Shown here piece after piece: positions 56,782 to 64,000 of a stretch of 64,000 nt of DNA (its first letter is position 1; every line of letters starts with the position of its first letter). Source of the DNA: Dugong dugon (taxonomy: Eukaryota; Chordata; Mammalia; Sirenia; Dugongidae); the NCBI GenBank assembly GCA_030035585.1, contig CM057462.1, forward strand, positions 145,106,734 to 145,170,733. Direction: 5' to 3'. Both the position numbers and the translations under genes were made by a program. The notes under the pieces were generated by a model that was not told the origin of the DNA, ran no database searches, and saw only the letters and a program-made list of their open reading frames with translations.

Positions 56782-59700
56782 AAAAATAGACTTTAAAACA
56801 AAATCCACCATAAAAGACAAAGAAGGGCACTGTATCACAATTAAAGGGAGGATCCATCATGAAGACATAACCATAATAAACATCTACGCACCCAATGACA
56901 GGCTCCAAAATACATAAAACAAACTCTAACAGCACTGAAAAGAGAAATTGACAGTTCGACAATAATAGTAGGAGACCTCAACACACCACTCTCAGTAAAG
57001 AATAGAACATCTAGACAGAAACTCAGTAAAGATACAGAAGACCTAAAGGGCACAATCAGCCAGCTTGACCTCATAGACATATAAGAACACTCCACCCAAC
57101 AGCTGCAAAGTACACATTCTTTTTCAACGCACAAGGAACTTTCTCCCGAATAGACCACACCTTAGGCCACAGAGCAACCCTCAATAAAATCTAAAATACT
57201 GAGATAATATAAACTATCTTCTCTGACCAGAAAGCCATTGATGTAGAAATTAACAACAGGAAGAATGAGGAAAAAAAATCAATTACATGGAAATTGAATA
57301 ACATCCTTCTTACACACCACTGGGTAATAGAAGAAATCAGAGATGGAATCAAAAAATTCCAAGAATGAAAACACATCATACCAAAACATTTGGAATTTGG
57401 TATTTCTCAGAAGACAATTTATAGCAATAGATACACATATCAAAAAAGAAGAAAGGGAAAAAATCAAAACATTAGTTACACAACTTGAACAAATAGAAAG
57501 AGAACAGCAAAAAAAAAAAAAAAAAAAAAAAATCCACAGCTACCAGAAGAAAGGAAATCATAAAGATCAGAGTAGAAATAAATGATATAGAGAATAGAAA
57601 AATAATAGAAAGAATCAACGAAACCAAAAGTTGGTTCTTTGAAAGCATCGACAAAATTGACAAACCACTGGCCAAACTGACAAAAGAGAAATAGGAGAAG
57701 ACGCAAATAACCCAAATAAGAAATGAAATGGGGGACATTACAATAGACCCAACTGAAATAAAAAGGATCATAATAGAGCATTATGAAAAACTATACTCCA
57801 ACAAATCTGTAAACCTAGAAGAAATGGATACATTTCTAGAAGCTCACTACCTACACAAACTACAACAAAGTGATGTTCACAATCTGAACAGACCCATAAC
57901 AACAGAAGAGATTAAAAATGTAATTTAAAAAAAAATCCTTACAAAGAAAAGCCCTGGTCCAGATGGCCTAACTGGAGAACTCTACCAAACATTCAGAGAA
58001 GAACTTATACCAATACTACTCAAACTATTTCAGAACATAGAAAAGGAAGCGACACTTCCGAATTATTCTATGAAGCCAGAATAACCCTTATACCAAAACC
58101 AGGCAAACACATCACTAAAGAAGAAAATTACAGACCAATAACTCTCATGAATATAGATGCAAAAATTCTGAACAAAATTGTAGCCAATAGAATTCAGCAT
58201 TGTATCAAAAAAATAATACATTACAACAAAGTAAGATTCATACTAGGTATGCAAGGAGGGTTCAACATTAGAAAATCAATCAAAACAATCCACCATACAA
58301 GTAAAAGGAAAGAAAAGAATCACATGATCATCTCAACCAATGCAGAAAATGCATTTGAAAAAGTCCAACATTCATTCCTGATAAAAACGCTCAATAAATA
58401 GGTATAGAAGGGAAATTTCTCAACATAATAAAGGGCATCTACACAAAACCAATGGTCAACATCATTCTTAATGGAGAGAGGAACAAGACAAGGATGCCCT
58501 TTATCACCACTCCCATTTAACTGTGCTGGAAGTCCTAGCTCAAGCAAAGAGGCAAGAAAAATAAATAAAGGGCATTCAAATTGGTAATAAAGAAGTTAAA
58601 ATGTCCCTATTTGTGGATGATATGTTACTATGCATAGAAAACTCAATAGATTCCATGAGAAAACTACTGGAACTAATAGAAAGATTCAGCAGAGTAGCAG
58701 GATAGAAGATAAACATACAAAAATCAGTTGGATTTCTATACACCAATAAAGAGAACGCTGAAAAGGAAATCAGGAAAACAATACCATTTATAATAGCCCC
58801 TAAAAAATAAAATACTTAGGAATAAATCTAACCAGGGATGTAAAAGACCTATACCAAGAAAACTACAAAACACTACTGCAAAAAACCCAAAGAGATATTC
58901 AGAAATGGAAAAACATACCATGCTCATGGATTGGTAGACCCAACACTGTGAAAAGGACAATTCTACCCAAAGCTATTTACAAATACAATGTAATCCCGAT
59001 CCAAATACCAACCACATTCTTTAAAGAGATGGAAAAACTAATCATTAACTTTATATGGAAAGAGAAGAAGCCCCAGATAAGTAAAGCACTACTGAAGAAG
59101 AATAAAGTAGGAGGACTTGCACTACCTGACTTCAGAACCTAGTATACAGCTATGGTAGTCAAAACAGCCTGGTACTGGTACAACGAGATACATTGACCAA
59201 TGGAACAGAATTTAGAACGCAGATGTAAATCCATCCACCTACGGTCACCTGATCTTCAACAAGGGCCCAAAGTCCATCAAATGGGGAACAGAGTGTCTTT
59301 TTAACAAACGATGCTGCCAAAAGTGGATGTCCATATGCAAAAAAAGTGAAAAAGAACCCATACCTCATGCCATATACAAAAACGAATTCAATGTGGTCAA
59401 AGACCTAAATATAAAGCCAAAAGCTATAAATTTCATAGAAGAAAAGATAAGATCAATGCTAATACATGGCATTAACTGGATATAAAATGTAATCAACAAC
59501 ACACAAACTCCAGAAGATAAGCTAGATAACTGGGATCTTCTAAAAATTAAACACTTATGCTCATCAAAAGATTTCATCAAAACAATAAAAAGAGCACCTA
59601 CAGACTGGGAAAAATATTTGGTTATTACAGATCAAACAAAGTTCTAATCTCTAAAATCTACAGGAAAAACCAACACCAGTACAACAAAAAGACAAATAAT

Positions 59701-60940
59701 CAAATAAAAAATGGGCAATGGAAATGAACAGACACTTCAAGGAAGAAGACATTCAAGCAGCCGACAGACACGTGAGGAAATGCTCATGATCACTAGCCAT
59801 TAGATAAATGCAAATCAAAACCACAATGTGATACCATCTTATCCCAACATTACTGGCAGGAATGAAAAAAACTGGAAATAACAAATGTTGGAGAGGCTGT
59901 GGGGAAATCGGAACTCTTATGCACTGCTGGTGGGAAGGGAAAATGATACAACTATTTTGGAAAATGATATGGTGCTTCCTTAAAAAGCTAGAAATAGAAA
60001 TACCATATGATCCAGCAATCCCACTCCTAGGATTATATCCTAGAGAAATAAGAGCCGTCCCACGAATAAGCATATGCACACCACTGTTCATTGCAGCATT
60101 GTTCACAATAGCAAAAATATAGAAACAACCTAGATGTCCATCAATAGATGAAAGGAGAAAATATGGTACATATACACAGTGGAGTATTACACAACGATAA
60201 AGAACAATGATGAATCTGCGAAGCATCTCATAACATGGATGAAATTGGAGGACATTATGCGGAGTGAAATAAGTCAATCGCAAAAGGACAAATATTGTAT
60301 GAGGCCACTACTGTAAAAACTCATGAAAAAGTTTACACACAAAAAGAAACAATCTTTGATAGTTACTAGGAATGGGATGGGTGGGGGTGAAATACTAAAC
60401 AGGCAACAGATAAGTGGTAACTTTGGTGAAGGGTAAGACAGTACACAATACTGGGGAACCCAGCACAACTTGCACAAGGAAAGGTCATGGAAGCTCCATA
60501 GACACATCCAAACTCCCTGAGGGGACGAATTGCTGGGCAGAGGGCTTTGGGGACCATAGTCTCAGGGAGCATCTAGCTCAATTGTCATAACACAGTCTAT
60601 AAAGACAATGTTCTACTCAGCTTGGTGAGTAGCATCTGGGATCTTAAAAGCCTGTGAGCAGCCATGTAAGATATGCCACTGGTCTCACCCCTTTGGGAGC
60701 AAGGAAGAACGAAAAAAACAATATACAAGGGAAAGATTAGTCCAAAGAACTAATGGACTACAAATACCACAGCATCCACCAGACTGAAATCCAGTACGAC
60801 TAGATGGTGCCTGGCTACCAGCACTGACTGCTCTGTCCGGGATCACAACAGACAGTCCCAGACAGAGCTGGAGAAAAAAGTGGAACAAAATTCTAACTGA
60901 CAAAAAAAGACCAGACCTACTGGCTTGTCAGAGACTGGTA
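56782..60940 (+). mobile_element. Old plus-strand L1, third piece (ORF2 and partial 3' UTR)
   Basis: Resumes ORF2 at AAAATAGACTTTAAAACAAA and carries on through the ORF2 stop (60314-60316) into the 3' UTR. It ends near 60940 with no poly(A), about 550 bases short of the usual L1 end. The 3' end was lost by deletion or truncation. Confidence 0.88.
56795..60316 (+). pseudogene. L1 ORF2 remnant of the old plus L1 (continues from 49197)
   Basis: Endonuclease remainder, linker, reverse transcriptase (GCPLSPLPF region near 58495 and an FVDDMLLC-like active site near 58612, FADD replaced) and the C-terminal cysteine region ([18 protein letters not shown], last Cys replaced by Gly, near 59890). Many stops and frameshifts. 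At the site of the young-copy deletion (about 58008) it keeps the CCA. Confidence 0.88.
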
Positions 60941-62810
60941 GCAGAGTGAACTATTATACACATCCATGGTTCTAAAAGCACCATAAGTATGTTAATAAAA
61001 TGAATGCTTGCTTTCGAAATTTGTCCAAGATTGTTTTCTTGTTATTTGGCATGGAATTAGAGAGACAAAAGAGGTAGCAATGATCAAACGAAGAATAGAG
61101 TCTTGATAAATGAAAATGTTTCCAATACATAAACTGTGACTACAATAGAAATTTTATGAACCAAGTGAATTTTATACAAGGTAATTTGAAATATAACTAT
61201 TATATAAACTGGGAAAATATTCAAGTGACTTGCAGATTTTCCTAAGGAAAATAAATGTAATTTCCAAACCCAAACGAACAAATTAAAGGTCGTTTCTAAA
61301 CCCTATGAATTTCTAATTTTGAGGCTGATCAGTTAATTAATTAATTGCTAACAAGCATGATGATTATCCAATATGTATGGTAGACCTCAAAATTCCATCT
61401 CAAAATACTATGTGCACAATAGTAACAAGGACTAAACTACTCTGAATGGAATGTACAGAATCAAAAGAGAAAGAAGAAAAACCAAGTTTGTAATGGTAAA
61501 ATAAAAATGAGATAGCAAGTTACATATAAAAAGACATGGACAAACGTGAACAGATTAAAAGGTATTACTGCTACAATGGGCTAGTTCTTTACTAGACATT
61601 GATTTTCCAATTCTTTTGTCTCTATTTTACCCTAGAAAACCCCATCAAGACTGCAGAAATAAGGTAAGGCAAGGAAATTCAGAATCATGATGGAAAGAAA
61701 ATATTGAGTCAAGTTAGAGCATTAAAACAATGTCTCGCACAAATGTGAGCACTTGCTTATCCAGAGTATAAATTGTATTTTATTTGTGTAGATTTGATTC
61801 TACTTTTTTGTCTTTCTCATCTTCTTCCTTTTCTTCTTCTTCTCTCCTCTTTCTGCTTCTTTAATTCTCACTTACATAATTTATCTAGAATTTCACCAAT
61901 ATAAAAATGAAGTAGATTTATTAGTCTGGGAATGTGAATGACCAGTAGGTTATAAAATCAGAGAGAGTCAAGAGCTAGCTTAGAATTACACAGTTTGTAA
62001 AGAGCTATGTGGTATGAATTGAAGGACACATAGAGGTTTCTGCTACAGAATTGAATGCACTTTTTTCCAAGAGGAATGCAATATTTTTGTCTTATCAATT
62101 TTTCTTCTTGTCTTATTTATTTTTTAATGCAAGTATAACTAGGAAGGTAAAGCATTGTGTATGGGTCAGAGAACTTGGTTTGGAAGCCCAAGGAAGCTAG
62201 GGAATAAGCTAATCAGACCCCGACTAAATGGGGCATAGCTGACCAGACCTTGACTGAATGCGAATGAGGGAGAAATTTTTGATGCTGTGAGTTGACAATA
62301 AATTTGCTGTAATTTGGTGGTTTTTCCCTAGACTGGGCTTTTGTTTATGCAGTGATGGATGCAGATTCTCAGATTTCTAAGAGACGGAAAAGAAAATCCT
62401 GCATATTCTTCAGACTAAGGAACGTGTTTTCATTCCCAGAGAAAGAAATGACAATTGAAACATTGGCTGTTAAAATGGGAGAAATAAAGGCATAAAGTGG
62501 CTGGCTTACACATATTCGTGAGTGTATCCTCACACTCAAAATAAGGGGAGGGGAGACAAGGGAAGACCCATACTGGATAAATTCCTCTGCTTCTCAGTGG
62601 ATTTGGGAAATATGGGGCTGGAAAGGATGTTCATATGATCATATTGTTTTTTCCACGTGTCACCTCAACTAACTTTTTCTTGTTGTTGTTGCTTGTTTTT
62701 CATACCTGACCAGAATTGTAACTGTTTAATAGCTGTAACTGAATGAGTGGATTGAGGGGGAGGCATGTACTGAAATAGAGAGTACAGTGGCCAAACCTAG
62801 CGTTCCTTAT
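60941..62810. other. Unassigned sequence
   Basis: AT-rich with no coding frame above about 65 codons. Bases 62150-62340 contain a doubled motif (CAGACCCCGACTAAATGGGG and CAGACCTTGACTGAATGCG) and an AATAAA at about 62300, but no family I can name. Confidence 0.45.
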
Positions 62811-63390
62811 TGTTGTCGGATGGAAACCCCAGGTGCTTCTTGGGGAGATTCCTCTCAGCCAGTAAATGAGAGACCTACATGGGAGAGTAGAAAGGCACCT
62901 TTATTTCACTGCACAAGAAAAGGGAGAGTCAGGGCTGTTGCCACCAAGACTGCTCAGTGAAGGCAAGGAGGGAGGTTACTTTTAAGGGGTTTACAAGTAG
63001 GAAGTTCATGCAAGTTACATCAGCAACATTCTTAATCATACTACGCAGGTGCAATGGGGTTTACATATAACTTCATGCATTGCATGTTCAGAAAATGGCA
63101 GTTAAACTCCAGCCAGAGGAGAGGGAAGTTACTATGCATGAGGTACTTAATGAGCTAGCTAAAAAGTTATCCTGAATGTCAACATGGCGCCTAAATCGAT
63201 TTCCACCAATTTCCTCTAGCTTTGGGCAGTGGTTAAGGAGTGGGGAACCGGGCTTTTAATTTAAAGCTACAGGGCATGCCAAGCAAGGGAACCAGGATTT
63301 TAATGTAAAGCTATGGGGCGTGCCAAGCAAGTTGCTTGAGGTAGTGGAATTTTTCACAGCCTGGGGACCTCAGTCTTATTATGGGTTATG
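62811..63390 (-). mobile_element. Class I ERV LTR, minus strand
   Basis: The reverse complement carries GAAATAAAGGTGCCTTTCTA, TTTACTGGCTGAGAGG and CACCTGGGGTTTCCATCC in the order of the LTR at 2710-3310, and further up TAGCTCATTAAGTACC and GGTGGCAACAGCCCTGACTC. The left end (TGTTGTCGG on plus) would be the LTR 3' terminus. The right end is uncertain. Internal retroviral sequence is not evident to its right. Confidence 0.68.
62900..62905 (-). promoter_or_regulatory. Polyadenylation signal of the minus-strand LTR
   Basis: AATAAA on the minus strand at the position homologous to 3219-3224. Confidence 0.55.
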
Positions 63391-64000
63391 CAACAGGGGA
63401 AATTCAACATTGTTAATACCTAAAGAGATGAGTCAGAGTTTGGTTTTTGGTTTAAAGAGAGGCTCAGAGGAAGGGAATAATACATCTCTTAGCTCAATTT
63501 TAACAGATGCCTAAAAAAGCAAAGCTGATATGATGCCTGCTTTTGGAGTCTGTGAAACTTGACCAGACCAGATGGAGACCTGCAGTAGATCTCAGTCTGA
63601 AAGGAATTTTTGCTACATGACATAGTGATGGACTGATGCTAATGACTGATTGGAACTCTAGTAATATGCCAATATCTTCTGATTCTTATTTTTCAGGTTA
63701 TGGTATAACACTGGCACTGTTAAATACTCATATTGATGGCATGGGGGGTAGGGAATAATTCTCCAAATGTTAGATTAAAAAAAAGAAAGAACAGCCAAAG
63801 GCCAAGGGGGTCAACTGTCGATAGAGAACTTGGTTTGGTCTCTGTCCCTAGTTTCTGAAAATAGTCTTTGTAATAGCCTCAGTTCAGTTAAGGTGCTCTT
63901 TGTTTTCCAAAATAACCAGGCAATACTTAAACATGCATGAATCAGTAGGGGGCTACACAGGCCCCATCCTGGCATCAGGCTCCACCCTAGCAACAGGTGT
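63391..64000. other. Unassigned sequence
   Basis: No family or gene recognised. Two similar short blocks (GCCAAGCAAG with AAAGCTA, near 63265-63330) lie just before, at the edge of the LTR. Confidence 0.4.

Noticed and set aside
1-64000. Bacterial-type features (operons, CRISPR arrays, attachment sites, riboswitches) and tRNA or rRNA genes
   Set aside because: The DNA is mammalian. No direct-repeat/spacer array and no intact RNA gene were seen; tRNA-like segments are AfroSINE heads.

Overview
This is mammalian genomic DNA with no host protein-coding gene that I can support. It is a retrotransposon graveyard. The organism is an afrotherian, most likely a paenungulate such as an elephant. I infer this from five copies of the tRNA-derived AfroSINE, RTE (BovB-like) LINE fragments, and a young L1 lineage with a long CpG-rich 5' UTR, next to old mammalian MaLR/MLT1 LTRs and MIR/L2-type remnants. 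I have no alignment to confirm the species. Layout: bases 1-3310 are the 3' part of a degenerate class I (gammaretrovirus-like) endogenous retrovirus (pol connection, RNase H, integrase, env transmembrane part, LTR). Bases 3400-15520 hold scattered MaLR LTRs, AfroSINEs, RTE fragments and a tetranucleotide microsatellite, separated by unassigned AT-rich DNA.

Bases 15782-34177 are a five-level nest. An MLT1 LTR (minus) holds an L1 3' fragment (minus), which holds an L1 3' fragment (plus). That holds a full-length L1 (minus, 'outer L1'), which holds a second full-length L1 (minus, 'inner L1', 21671-30211). Each junction keeps a short target-site duplication. The inner L1 is young: ORF1 is open, and ORF2 is open except for one single-base deletion that it shares with the outer L1. 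The outer L1 lacks exactly a GT...AG segment of the 5' UTR that the inner L1 retains (28770-29901), so it looks like a reverse-transcribed spliced L1 RNA. That segment carries about 2.4 tandem GC-rich monomers of about 266 bp. Between ORF1 and ORF2, both young copies carry a lysine-rich 63-codon reading frame whose stop overlaps the ORF2 start as ATGA. Traces of the same frame are seen in three older L1 copies in the window.

Bases 37752-60940 are a second nest. An old L1 on the plus strand is interrupted by two full-length L1s on the minus strand (38420-46525 and 49198-56781), the second from a more divergent lineage. The last 3 kb hold unassigned DNA and a minus-strand LTR related to the LTR of the first retrovirus.

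Elements work together only in the parasitic sense. L1 supplies its own ORF1p/ORF2p machinery. AfroSINE shares its 3' tail with the RTE element and presumably used that element's reverse transcriptase. Features are given as separate segments where later insertions split them.
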